Below are positions 53,941-62,369 of a DNA stretch of 64,000 nucleotides, one piece after another. How positions within the stretch are numbered: position 1 is the first letter of the stretch; every line of letters starts with the position of its first letter. This DNA comes from Paraburkholderia sp. FT54 (GTDB lineage: Bacteria; Pseudomonadota; Gammaproteobacteria; Burkholderiales; Burkholderiaceae): positions 992,001 through 1,056,000 of the forward strand of contig NZ_CP134196.1 in NCBI RefSeq assembly GCF_031585635.1, given 5' to 3'. Under the pieces are notes generated by a model, which had not been told where the DNA came from, made no database searches, and worked only from the letters and a program-made list of their open reading frames with translations. A program made the position numbers and the translations under genes.

Positions 53941-55434
53941 ATGGACAAGAAATCTCTTTCTTTCTGGCAAGACAAGGCCGCTACGCTTTCGATCGAAGGC
54001 CGGGCGTTTATCGGCGGCGAATACCGCGATGCTGAAGGCGGCCGCACGTTCGACTGCCTGAGCCCGATCGACGGCAAGCTGCTCGCGAAGGTGGCCGACA
54101 GCGGCGCGGTCGACGTCGATGCTGCCGTTGCCGCCGCGCGCCGCGCGTTTGACTCCGGCGTGTGGTCGGGCCTCAATCCGCGTCAGCGTAAAGCCGTTCT
54201 GCTGCGCTGGGCCGCGTCGATTCGCGAGCACATGGACGAGCTCGCGCTGCTCGAAACGCTCGACGCGGGCAAGCCGATCGCCGACACCACCAGCGTGGAC
54301 GTGCCGGGCGCGGCGTACTGCGTTGAGTGGTTCGCTGAAGCGATCGACAAGATCGGCGGCGAAGTCGCGCCGGCCGATCATCATCTGGTCGGACTCGTCA
54401 CGCGCGAGCCGATCGGCGTGGTGGCTGCGGTGGTGCCGTGGAATTTCCCGATCCTGATGGCGTCGTGGAAATTCGGCCCGGCGTTGGCCGCTGGCAATAG
54501 CGTGGTGCTCAAGCCGTCGGAGAAGTCGCCGCTCACCGCGATCCGCCTCGCGCAGCTTGCACTCGACGCAGGCATTCCCCCCGGCGTGTTCAACGTCGTG
54601 CCGGGCGCGGGCGAGCCGGGCAAGCTACTGGCTCTGCATCAGGACGTGGACTGTCTCGCCTTCACTGGTTCGACCAACGTCGGCAAACTGATCATGCAGT
54701 ACGCGGGGCAATCCAACCTGAAGCGCGTTTGGCTCGAACTCGGCGGCAAATCGCCCAACATCGTGATGCCGGATTGCCCCGATATGGATCGCGCGGCGAA
54801 TGCGGCGGCCGGTGCGATCTTCTACAACATGGGCGAAATGTGCACGGCGGGTTCGCGCCTGCTCGTGCACCGCGACATTAAGGACGCGTTCCTCGACAAA
54901 CTGATCGCCGCGGCGCGCAGTTACACGCCCGGCAATCCGCTCGACCCGAAGACGTCGATGGGCGCGATCGTCGACAAGGTTCAGCTCGAACGCGTGCTCG
55001 GCTATATCGAGGCAGGCCGCGCCGAAGCGAAACTGCTGCTCGGCGGCGCGCGCGTGAAAGAGGAAACGGGCGGCTTCTATATCGAGCCGACCATCTTCGA
55101 CATTCCGGCCTCCGGCGCGAAGGTCGCGCGTGAGGAAATCTTCGGGCCGGTGTTGTCGGTGATCACGTTCGACACGGTGGAAGAGGCGATCAGGATCGCT
55201 AACGACAGCGAGTATGGTCTCGCCGCCGCGGTCTGGACTTCGAACCTGACCACCGCGCACGAGGTGTCCCGCCAACTTCGCGCCGGCACGGTGTGGGTCA
55301 ATTGCTACGACGAAGGCGGCGACATGAATTTCCCGTTCGGCGGCTACAAGCAATCGGGCAACGGCCGCGACAAGTCGCTGCATGCTCTGGAAAAATACAC
55401 CGAGCTGAAGTCCACGCTGGTGCGGCTGCGCTAA
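53941..55434 (+). CDS. puuC: Gamma-glutamyl-gamma-aminobutyraldehyde dehydrogenase
   Basis: 497 residues, an NAD(P)-dependent aldehyde dehydrogenase. The catalytic residues are E266 (LELGGKSPN) and C301 (GEMCTAGSR), with PWNFP near 170 and FTGSTNVG near 243 for cofactor binding. It oxidises gamma-glutamyl-GABA-aldehyde, and probably free 4-aminobutyraldehyde from the SpuC branch, to the acid. GAGGT precedes the ATG. It lies 102 nt after puuR. Confidence 0.9.
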   Translation: MDKKSLSFWQDKAATLSIEGRAFIGGEYRDAEGGRTFDCLSPIDGKLLAKVADSGAVDVDAAVAAARRAFDSGVWSGLNPRQRKAVLLRWAASIREHMDELALLETLDAGKPIADTTSVDVPGAAYCVEWFAEAIDKIGGEVAPADHHLVGLVTREPIGVVAAVVPWNFPILMASWKFGPALAAGNSVVLKPSEKSPLTAIRLAQLALDAGIPPGVFNVVPGAGEPGKLLALHQDVDCLAFTGSTNVGKLIMQYAGQSNLKRVWLELGGKSPNIVMPDCPDMDRAANAAAGAIFYNMGEMCTAGSRLLVHRDIKDAFLDKLIAAARSYTPGNPLDPKTSMGAIVDKVQLERVLGYIEAGRAEAKLLLGGARVKEETGGFYIEPTIFDIPASGAKVAREEIFGPVLSVITFDTVEEAIRIANDSEYGLAAAVWTSNLTTAHEVSRQLRAGTVWVNCYDEGGDMNFPFGGYKQSGNGRDKSLHALEKYTELKSTLVRLR

Positions 55435-55568
55435 AGGATTCGCGCGGCCAGCGCGGCGGCGCGTGTGGTGCGCGCCGTCGCGTTCCCAATGAATCCGAAA
55501 CCGGCGTTGCGCGTACCCTTTGAAACTTCGCGTGCTGCGCCGGACTGTCTATAGGTATCAGGTCATCC

Positions 55569-56537
55569 ATGACTGAACTCGTCTACGGCGACGGCGCGAT
55601 CCGACGCGCGTCGCTCTACGGCTCATCGATCGAAAACACCTATGCGGGCGTACTGTCGTTCATGCGCCGCAAGTACACGCGAGAACTCGAGGGCGTCGAC
55701 GTGGCGGTCTCCGGCGTGCCGCTCGATCTGGCCACCACGTTCCGCGCGGGCGCGCGTCTCGGGCCCGCTGCGGTGCGCGCGGCCAGCGTGCAGTTGTCGG
55801 AGTTGCATCCGTATCCGTGGGGTTTCAATCCGTTCGACGAGCTCGCCGTGACCGACTATGGCGATTGCTGGTTCGACGCGCACAATCCGCTCACGATCAA
55901 GGAATCCATCGTCGAGCATGCGCGCACGATTCTGCGCTCGGATGCGAAGATGCTGACGCTCGGCGGCGATCACTACATCACCTATCCGCTGTTGATCGCG
56001 CACGCGGAGAAGTACGGCAAACCGCTCTCGCTGATTCATTTCGACGCCCATTGCGATACCTGGGCCGACGACAGTCCTGACAGCCTGAACCACGGATCGA
56101 TGTTCTACAAGGCCGTGAAGGACGGCTTGATCGATCCGAAGACCTCGGTGCAGATCGGCATTCGCACATGGAACGACGATTGTCTGGGCATCAATATTCT
56201 CGATGCCGCCTGGGTTCACGAGCATGGCACGCGAGCGGCGGTGGAGCGGATCGTGTCGATTGTGGGGACACGTCCCGCATATTTGACGTTCGATATCGAC
56301 TGTCTCGATCCGGCGTTCGCGCCCGGTACGGGGACGCCGGTGGCGGGCGGTTTGTCGTCGGCGCAGGGGCTGGCGATCGTGCGCGCGCTCGGCGCGTTGA
56401 ATCTGGTGGGCGCGGACGTGGTGGAAGTGGCGCCGGCTTACGACCAGAGTGAGATCACGGCGATTGCCGCCGCGCATATCGCGTGCGATCTGCTGTGTCT
56501 GTGGCGGCAGCGCAAGGTTGCCGAACGCGAGGCCTAG
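55569..56537 (+). CDS. speB: Agmatinase (arginase/ureohydrolase family)
   Basis: 322 residues. All Mn-binding motifs of ureohydrolases are present: GGDHYITYP near 136, HFDAHCDTW near 158 and FDIDCLDPAFAPGTGTP near 242. It hydrolyses agmatine to putrescine and urea and so feeds the Puu pathway. Guanidinobutyrase is the closest alternative. It is the last gene of the puuR-puuC-speB arm, 134 nt after puuC. Confidence 0.88.
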   Translation: MTELVYGDGAIRRASLYGSSIENTYAGVLSFMRRKYTRELEGVDVAVSGVPLDLATTFRAGARLGPAAVRAASVQLSELHPYPWGFNPFDELAVTDYGDCWFDAHNPLTIKESIVEHARTILRSDAKMLTLGGDHYITYPLLIAHAEKYGKPLSLIHFDAHCDTWADDSPDSLNHGSMFYKAVKDGLIDPKTSVQIGIRTWNDDCLGINILDAAWVHEHGTRAAVERIVSIVGTRPAYLTFDIDCLDPAFAPGTGTPVAGGLSSAQGLAIVRALGALNLVGADVVEVAPAYDQSEITAIAAAHIACDLLCLWRQRKVAEREA

Positions 56538-56578
56538 GCAAGTACAACGTTCCTGTCAATCGGTGCAAAAAAACCGGC

Positions 56579-57775
56579 TCAGCCCATCGACGACGAGTGT
56601 TCGGGCTGACGCCGGCCTTCGCGCAAGCCGAGCGTGTAGACCACCAGCGCGCCGCTCATCAGCGCCAGTTGCCACATCAGCATGTCGCTGCCGCGCGCTT
56701 TCATCGCGAAGCCCGCGGCGAGCGGCCCCACGATCGAGCTCGCGGTGAACGTGAGCGACACCAGCCGCATGTTGCGCGTGAGTGCGGCCTTGTCGCTGCA
56801 AGCCGCCGCGTACATGCCGAGTGTGATGAACGAACTGTTCATGCCGCCGAGCAACAGCGCGCTCGCGGCGGCGAGCCAGGATGCGGGCGTGGCCAGCGCG
56901 AAGCCGCAGATGGCCAGCGTGCTGAGCGCGGCGCACATGATCACTGTCGCCGCGAGCCCCGCGCGGTCGGCCAGCCAGCCGACCGGAAATTGCAGCGCCA
57001 TGCCGCCGACACCAAACAGCGTCAGCAGGGTAGCGGTTTGCGTGGCGCTCAGGCCGTGTGCGTCGGCGAATAGCGGAAACAGGCCGTAAAGCGCGCCGTC
57101 GCCGATACCGCCTGCTGCGATGACTACCATGCCGAGGCTCACCAGCGGACCGATCGGCAGGTGTCGTTGATCGCGTTTTCTTCTCGCAGGCTGTGCTTCT
57201 TGCAAGGCAGGCCGTTTCTCGCCCGATGCGGTCAGCCACAGCGGCAGCGCCGCGGCGAACGTGAAGGCCGCACCGGCCGCGAACGTGATGCGTCCATCGA
57301 CATCGCACCATACGGCGAGCGCCGGTCCGATGACGCCTGCCGTGGCGATCAGCGCTTCGTGCACGCCTACTACACGTCCGCTCGATTCAGCGGGGACCAG
57401 ACTGTAGAGCCAGGTTTCGTTGGCGATCCAGCGCAAGCCGATGCCGAGCCCCGTCAGCAGACCGGGCAAGAGCCACAGCGGCCACGACAACGCATTCATG
57501 GCGGCGAACGCCGCGAGCGTGGCCAGCAGACCCAGCGACACCGTACGTTTCGCGCCGATCCGCGCCATCAGCCACGGTGCGATCAGCAAGCCGGCCAGCA
57601 TGCCGGTCCACTGCGCAGCGGAGAAGAGCCCGGCGCGTGGCGCGTCCAGACCGCGATGAGCGAGCCACACGGGCAGCACCATGAAGCCGATACCGAACTG
57701 GCCGACCTGCGAGAGCGCCGACACCGCGGTCAATGCCGCGATTGCCGGCCAGCGCACCGGCGCGGCGGATTTCAT
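56579..57775 (-). CDS. MFS transporter (YbfB/CynX-like drug or metabolite carrier)
   Basis: 398 residues with about twelve membrane helices. AQWTGMLAGLLIAPWLMARIG with IGAKRT is the TM2-3 motif, GIGLRWIANETWLYSLVP lies in TM4-5, and QFPVGWLADRAG in the second half. The ATG overlaps the stop of the MarR gene (ATGA) and has GGAG upstream, so it is translationally coupled to that regulator, the usual set-up for an efflux pump induced by its substrate. The substrate cannot be read from sequence. Confidence 0.85.
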   Translation of the reverse strand: MKSAAPVRWPAIAALTAVSALSQVGQFGIGFMVLPVWLAHRGLDAPRAGLFSAAQWTGMLAGLLIAPWLMARIGAKRTVSLGLLATLAAFAAMNALSWPLWLLPGLLTGLGIGLRWIANETWLYSLVPAESSGRVVGVHEALIATAGVIGPALAVWCDVDGRITFAAGAAFTFAAALPLWLTASGEKRPALQEAQPARRKRDQRHLPIGPLVSLGMVVIAAGGIGDGALYGLFPLFADAHGLSATQTATLLTLFGVGGMALQFPVGWLADRAGLAATVIMCAALSTLAICGFALATPASWLAAASALLLGGMNSSFITLGMYAAACSDKAALTRNMRLVSLTFTASSIVGPLAAGFAMKARGSDMLMWQLALMSGALVVYTLGLREGRRQPEHSSSMG

Positions 57776-58305
57776 GGGCTGCTCCGCGCCGGCATGGGCA
57801 GCCCCTGTTCGCGGCATTCCACCGGACAGCCGGCTTTCAGGCACGGTCCGTCATCGCACAGGCGGCATAGTTGCATGGCGTGCGCGGGGTCGCGGGTCTC
57901 GTTCCACAAGATCTTGATCAGCAGGCTTTCCAGCACCTCGCGCTCGCTGTCGTCGAGCCGTCCGACAATGCGTTGCAGCATCCTGTCGCGCGCCGTTTGC
58001 AGACGTTTGGCCTCACGCTTGCCGGCCGCGGTCAACGCAAGGGCGACAGCGCGTTTGTCGGCGCCCGATTTTTTCTCGACGAGACCCGCCTCGACCAGTC
58101 CCGCCACGGCGCGCACGGCAGCCGGATGCGAGAGATCGACCGCCTCGCGCAGCACTTCAATCGATGAATCGGGATATTGGCCGACCGCGTTGAGCATGGC
58201 GCGCGCGGTGGGACCGGCGAGCGCGTCCACCGTGGCTTGGGCGTTCAGCTCGTCCGTGACCAGGAGGGCGAGCACGCCGAGCAGATTTTCTGTGCGCTGC
58301 GTCAT
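57772..58305 (-). CDS. MarR-family regulator with C-terminal cysteine cluster
   Basis: 177 residues. The winged helix covers about 30-110 (AMLNAVGQYPDSSIEVLREA, then LVEAGLVEKKSGADKRAVAL, with the beta-wing). Past the dimerisation helix there is a cysteine-rich tail: C147, C150, C155, C160 and C164 (CRLCDDGPCLKAGCPVEC). This CxxC-x4-C-x4-C-x3-C pattern could hold a metal or Fe-S cluster, or act as a thiol switch. GAGG precedes the ATG. It is first in a two-gene operon with the MFS gene, and its promoter region carries TGCA-rich palindromes. Confidence 0.87.
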   Translation of the reverse strand: MTQRTENLLGVLALLVTDELNAQATVDALAGPTARAMLNAVGQYPDSSIEVLREAVDLSHPAAVRAVAGLVEAGLVEKKSGADKRAVALALTAAGKREAKRLQTARDRMLQRIVGRLDDSEREVLESLLIKILWNETRDPAHAMQLCRLCDDGPCLKAGCPVECREQGLPMPARSSP

Positions 58306-58324
58306 GGGGATGCCTCAATATGTG

Positions 58325-58355
58325 CAATGTGCATATATGCATGGTGCACACATTG
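58325..58355. promoter_or_regulatory. Candidate MarR operator: nested palindromes
   Basis: TGCATATATGCA (58330-58341) is a perfect 12-bp palindrome. CAATGTG (58325-58331) and CACATTG (58349-58355) form an outer inverted repeat around it. Both lie 20-50 nt upstream of the MarR start codon, where an autorepressor site is expected. Confidence 0.5.
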
Positions 58356-58557
58356 GGCGTGAAGCGCAAGCGGTTTTTAATGAGCGTCGCGGGGCCTTCA
58401 ACGCGCGGGATCGTTACTTCGCCAGCCGCGTTCGCACCCTGTACTTGCCTTCTTCGCCCTCGTCCTCAATCAGGTGGGCCTTCTAGCGTCGGCGGCGAGG
58501 CCCGTGCAGCCACGACCTTTCAGCCCGCGCGAGCCTCGCCGTGCTTCACGGATCGAA

Positions 58558-58974
58558 TCACGCGTCCGAGGCCGGATCGTACGGCACGACGCGTTCGTGC
58601 TCGTCCGCATGGTTGCGCGCCACGATCGCGCGTGCCGCGGTGGTCGTATTCAGATTGAACGGCTGATGCGGCACGCCGGGCGGAATGAACAGAAAGTCGC
58701 CTGGTTCGGTGATGACGGACTCGCGCAGGCCGGGCCCATAGCGCGTTTCGATCTTGCCCTCGAGCATGTAGATCGCGGTTTCGTAGTCGGCGTGGAAGTG
58801 TGGCTCGGCATGACCGCCGGGCGGCACCACGACCATATACATCGACAAACCCTTAGCGCCCGCGGTGCTTGCGGAAATGCCGACAAAGTAAGGCAGCCGC
58901 TGGGTCGTCGCCATTTCCCTGTCGGGTCGAACCTTGACGACGGGTGCCCGCGCGTCGTGCAAAACGTCTGACAT
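58558..58974 (-). CDS. Cupin-domain protein
   Basis: 138 residues, a single cupin barrel: PPGGHAEPHFHADYETAIYM (metal-site His residues and Glu) near 50-70 and GDFLFIPPGVPHQPFN near 92-107 (second motif with His). Small cupins bind a divalent metal and can be dioxygenases, isomerases or binding proteins; none is indicated. AGGAG precedes the ATG. It is a single gene, diverging from the AhpD-like gene across 180 nt. Confidence 0.83.
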   Translation of the reverse strand: MSDVLHDARAPVVKVRPDREMATTQRLPYFVGISASTAGAKGLSMYMVVVPPGGHAEPHFHADYETAIYMLEGKIETRYGPGLRESVITEPGDFLFIPPGVPHQPFNLNTTTAARAIVARNHADEHERVVPYDPASDA

Positions 58975-59154
58975 GGTCAGCTCCTGCTGAAATCCGGCCG
59001 GCGCCGGTCGTCGCGGCGTGGCTCATGCTCCCTTGAGTGGCAAGTCTAGACGATATGGGCGTCGTTATCGGAACTTATCGAGCGCGGTCGGGTTGCGGCT
59101 GTGCGGCTTGCTAGAATCGTCGTCATACCCATACAGATACGACGGAGACATCAC

Positions 59155-59760
59155 ATGGCAAACGCTCAGCCGATCAGCCGCTACCCCGTGCCGGAACCCG
59201 ATCAATGGCCGGACGACATTCGCGCGCGCATTCTCGAAGTGCAGGAGAAAGCGGGTTTCGTGCCGAATGTATTTCTGACACTGGCGCACCGCCCGGACGA
59301 GTTCCGCGCGTTCTTCGCCTATCACGACGCGCTGATGCTGAAAGAGGGCGGCCTCAGCAAAGGCGAGCGCGAGATGATCGTGGTCGCCACCAGCGCGATC
59401 AACCAGTGTTTGTATTGCGTGGTCGCGCACGGCGCGATTCTGCGCATCTACGAAAAGGCGCCGTTGGTCGCCGATCAGATCGCCGTCAATCATCGCAAGG
59501 CGGATATCACGCCGCGTCAGAAGACGATGCTCGATTTCGCCGTCAAAGTTTGCAGCGAGTCCGGCACGGTCGGCGACGTCGATTTTCAAACGCTGCGCGA
59601 GCACGGTTTTTCCGACGAAGACGTCTGGGATATCGCGGCAATCACGGCGTTTTTCGGGTTGTCGAATCGCATGGCCAACGTGATTTCCATGCGTCCGAAC
59701 GACGAGTTTTATCTGATGGGGCGCGTGCCGAAAGCCGCAGCGGACACGCCGAAAAAATAG
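59155..59760 (+). CDS. Peroxidase-related AhpD-like protein (carboxymuconolactone decarboxylase family)
   Basis: 201 residues from ATG at 59155 behind GGAG. The intact redox site is C85-L-Y-C88-VVA-H92 (CxxCxxxH) on the AhpD helical fold; KAGFVPNVFLTLAHRPDEFR is the typical N-terminal segment. It probably reduces peroxides or acts as a disulfide partner. It differs from the 18233 homologue, which lacks the second cysteine. A TAGAAT hexamer at 59112-59117 may be its -10. Confidence 0.87.
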   Translation: MANAQPISRYPVPEPDQWPDDIRARILEVQEKAGFVPNVFLTLAHRPDEFRAFFAYHDALMLKEGGLSKGEREMIVVATSAINQCLYCVVAHGAILRIYEKAPLVADQIAVNHRKADITPRQKTMLDFAVKVCSESGTVGDVDFQTLREHGFSDEDVWDIAAITAFFGLSNRMANVISMRPNDEFYLMGRVPKAAADTPKK

Positions 59761-59847
59761 CCGCGCGGGCTGCTTTTCAATACGTTTCCCGCTGCTTTTC
59801 AGGTTCGTGCCGGTGGCTGCGTCCGCGGCCGCCGTCGGCACGCATGC

Positions 59848-61098
59848 TCACGCAACAGCCGGCTCGGCCCGATGCGCGGACGTGCTCACGGTGGTGTCGT
59901 CGATCGGAAAGTGCAGCAGCGCGGCGACGAGGCCGGCGACCACCGTCGCTTCCCACAGCAGCGAATACGAGCCGGTCAGATCGAACACCAGACCGCCTAG
60001 CCAGGCACCGAGAAACGAACCGATCTGATGGCTCAGAAAGCAGACCCCGAACAGGCTGCCAAGGTGGCGTGTGCCGAACACTTTCGCGACGAGTCCGCTC
60101 GTGAGCGGCACGGTGCCGAGCCAGGTCAGACCCATCACGGCCGCGAAGATCACCACCGACGCCGGGCTTTTCGGCAAGAGAAAGAACGCGCCGATCGTCA
60201 CGCTGCGAATCAGGTAAAGCCAGCCGAGCACATGATGCTGCCGGAAGCGGCCGCCCAGCCAGCCGCACGCCCAACTGCCCGCCATGTTGAACAGGCCGAT
60301 CAGCGCGAGCGCGGTGGCGCCGAGCCCGACCGGCATATGGCAAAGCGACAGATATTCGGGCAGATGCGTGGCGATGAAGGCAAGCTGGAAACCGCAGGTG
60401 AAGAAACCGAGCGTCAGCAGCCGGTAGCCGCGATGCCCGGCCGCTTGACCCAGCACCTTGCGAAGCGGCGCTACATGCTCTTCCTGAACGGGCGTGCCGA
60501 CCCGCGCGCGCCGGTCGAGCACCATGCCGAGCGGCGCGATGAGCAGCATCAGGAAAGCCAGCACGAAGAGCGACGTGGCGATGCCCGAACCGAGCCGGAT
60601 GCCTTGCACGAGCGGAACCATCAGCACCTGGCCCGCCGAGCCGCCGGCGCTGACCAGGCCCATCGCCATACTGCGTTTTTCCGGCGAGGCGATGCGGCCG
60701 ACCGCCGGCAGCACCACGCCGAACGTCGTGCAACTCACGCCGATGCCCACCAGCAGTCCCATGCCGACGATCAGCATGGCGCCGCCCGGCGCCACTGCCG
60801 CGAGGCCGAGACCTGCCGCGAACGTCGTCGCGCCGAACGCGACCACCGGCGCCGAGCCATAACGATCCGCGGCGGCGCCCGCAAATGGTTGGGCGAAACC
60901 CCACACGAGATTGTGCAGCGCGATCGCGAACGCAATCAGCGTGACCGGCAAACCGCGGTCGAATGAGAACGGTCCGATGAACAGGCCAAAGGTCTGCCGG
61001 ATGCCCATCGCGGCGCTCAGAATGAGCGCGCCGGCGAGGATCACGAGCGTCGTCTGGTTGAACGCGGGGGCGAAGCGTTTGCTGTTGGCGCTCGACAT
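59848..61098 (-). CDS. MFS transporter (oxalate/formate antiporter-like, NarK/YfkF-type)
   Basis: 416 residues from ATG at 61098 (GGAG upstream), about twelve helices: ILSAAMGIRQTFGLFIGPFS in TM1, FAGAAADRYGSAPVVAFG after TM2, VLPAVGRIASPEKRSMAMGL near 145, and SHQIGSFLGAWLGGLVFD in TM11. The GIRQTFGLF opening is shared by monocarboxylate-porter-like MFS proteins. It lies 108 nt downstream of a LysR gene in the same direction, with a strong hairpin between them. Substrate unknown. Confidence 0.85.
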   Translation of the reverse strand: MSSANSKRFAPAFNQTTLVILAGALILSAAMGIRQTFGLFIGPFSFDRGLPVTLIAFAIALHNLVWGFAQPFAGAAADRYGSAPVVAFGATTFAAGLGLAAVAPGGAMLIVGMGLLVGIGVSCTTFGVVLPAVGRIASPEKRSMAMGLVSAGGSAGQVLMVPLVQGIRLGSGIATSLFVLAFLMLLIAPLGMVLDRRARVGTPVQEEHVAPLRKVLGQAAGHRGYRLLTLGFFTCGFQLAFIATHLPEYLSLCHMPVGLGATALALIGLFNMAGSWACGWLGGRFRQHHVLGWLYLIRSVTIGAFFLLPKSPASVVIFAAVMGLTWLGTVPLTSGLVAKVFGTRHLGSLFGVCFLSHQIGSFLGAWLGGLVFDLTGSYSLLWEATVVAGLVAALLHFPIDDTTVSTSAHRAEPAVA

Positions 61099-61167
61099 GG
61101 TTCTGATCTCCTTCGACACATGGTCGCAGCGAGCGTCGGAAGCGGCAAAAGAAAAGATTTCGATGAC

Positions 61168-61186
61168 AGGTGAGCGTGGCTCACCT
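61168..61186. repeat. Perfect 8-bp inverted repeat between LysR and MFS genes
   Basis: AGGTGAGC-GTG-GCTCACCT: a perfect dyad with a 3-nt loop, starting 20 nt after the LysR stop and 70 nt before the MFS start (minus-strand reading). There is no run of T directly after it, so it is either a weak terminator, a partial attenuator or an operator. Confidence 0.55.
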
Positions 61187-61206
61187 ATGCGAAGAGGACG
61201 TGCGCC

Positions 61207-62145
61207 TCAGTTGGCGGCGCTGCGCAGTGCCGGGTCGGCGGCGTCGGTGTGCGCGCCGAAGTGCTCGGCCTCGCTGACCAGCCAGCGTTTGAAGTCGAAG
61301 AGTTCCGGCCGGCGGTCCGCGTTTTCCGCGCTGACCAGCCAGTAGGCCGTGGTGGAGGCGATGGTGGTCGGACAGGCCTCCACAAGCGCGCCGCTCTCGA
61401 TATCGCGATTCACCAGCGGCCGCCTGCCGAGCGCAACGCCGAGGCCCATCGCGGCAGCTTCGAAGGCGAGCTGGATCGTGTCGACGCGCAGGCCGTCGTG
61501 TGTATCCATGCCTTCGGTGCCGGTCGCATCCAGCCACGCCTGCCAGTCTTCGCTGGCGGCATTGACATGAATGAGCGTCGCCCGACGCAGGTCTAGATTG
61601 CCTTGCCCGTCGCGCAGATTCGCCAGATACGCGGGGCTGCATACGGGCACGAAGCGCTCGCCGAACAGACGCGTCCAGGCGGTGCCGGCAACCGGCGCAC
61701 GGCTCATGCGAATCGCGAAGTCGAAACCGTCGACGGGAAAACCGACCTGACGGTGCGAGGTGTCGACGCTCACGTTCACATCCGGCCAACGCGCGCGAAA
61801 GCCGGCGAGGCGCGGCAGCAGCCAGCGCGACGCGAAGGTCGGCGCGCAACTCAGCGCGATCGGACGATCCGCACGGTGATTCGGCAAGCGCTGTGTGCCG
61901 ATGGCGATCAGCGAGAACGCTTCGGAGACGTAGGACAAATAGTCCGCGCCGCTCGTCGTGAGCGAAATGCCGCGCGGCTCGCGCACGAACAGTTCGACGC
62001 CGAGCGCCTGTTCCAGTCCGACAATACCGTGGCTGATCGCGCTCGGCGTGACATTCAGTTCCGCGGCGGCGAGTTTGAAACTCTGATGCCTGCCAGCCGC
62101 TTCGAAAAAACGAAGCGCCGGCAGCGGTGGTAGACGAAGCGGCAT
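61207..62145 (-). CDS. LysR-family regulator (GcvA-like)
   Basis: 312 residues. LPPLPALRFFEAAGRHQSFK and AELNVTPSAISHGIVGLEQA are characteristic of the GcvA/AmpR branch, followed by the effector domain (RPIALSCAPTFASRWLLPRL near 93). It may regulate the MFS gene that follows, or the divergent DUF899 gene (224-nt shared upstream region). Confidence 0.88.
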   Translation of the reverse strand: MPLRLPPLPALRFFEAAGRHQSFKLAAAELNVTPSAISHGIVGLEQALGVELFVREPRGISLTTSGADYLSYVSEAFSLIAIGTQRLPNHRADRPIALSCAPTFASRWLLPRLAGFRARWPDVNVSVDTSHRQVGFPVDGFDFAIRMSRAPVAGTAWTRLFGERFVPVCSPAYLANLRDGQGNLDLRRATLIHVNAASEDWQAWLDATGTEGMDTHDGLRVDTIQLAFEAAAMGLGVALGRRPLVNRDIESGALVEACPTTIASTTAYWLVSAENADRRPELFDFKRWLVSEAEHFGAHTDAADPALRSAAN

Positions 62146-62345
62146 ATTGCATCCCCATGGACGGCGCGCCTCGCGCGCGCGCTGTTGCGCTTAAGGATAC
62201 CTTGCTGGGCGCTTCAGGTCGCCGTTGCGGCGGGCGCGAGTGTCGCAGCAAAAAAATTTTCCCGCTGCTGTCGATTTGCCACCGCGCGGGTCGTCGTGGC
62301 TATATAGGGGACGAGAACGCGCCTGCGGTCGCGGCGCGCTATATC

Positions 62346-62362
62346 CCTTTACGTAAAAGGAG
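62346..62362 (+). promoter_or_regulatory. Small hairpin over the DUF899 ribosome-binding site
   Basis: CCTTT (62346-62350) pairs with AAAGG (62356-62360) around ACGTA, covering most of the Shine-Dalgarno sequence AAAGGAG (62356-62362) of the gene starting at 62370. A 5-bp stem is weak. Confidence 0.25.
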
Positions 62363-62369
62363 ATGGCTG

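Noticed and set aside
59769..59801. Two 11-bp direct repeats (GCTGCTTTTCA) in a convergent intergenic region
   Set aside because: Only two copies, no inverted ends or target duplication, so there is no evidence for a mobile element or attachment site.
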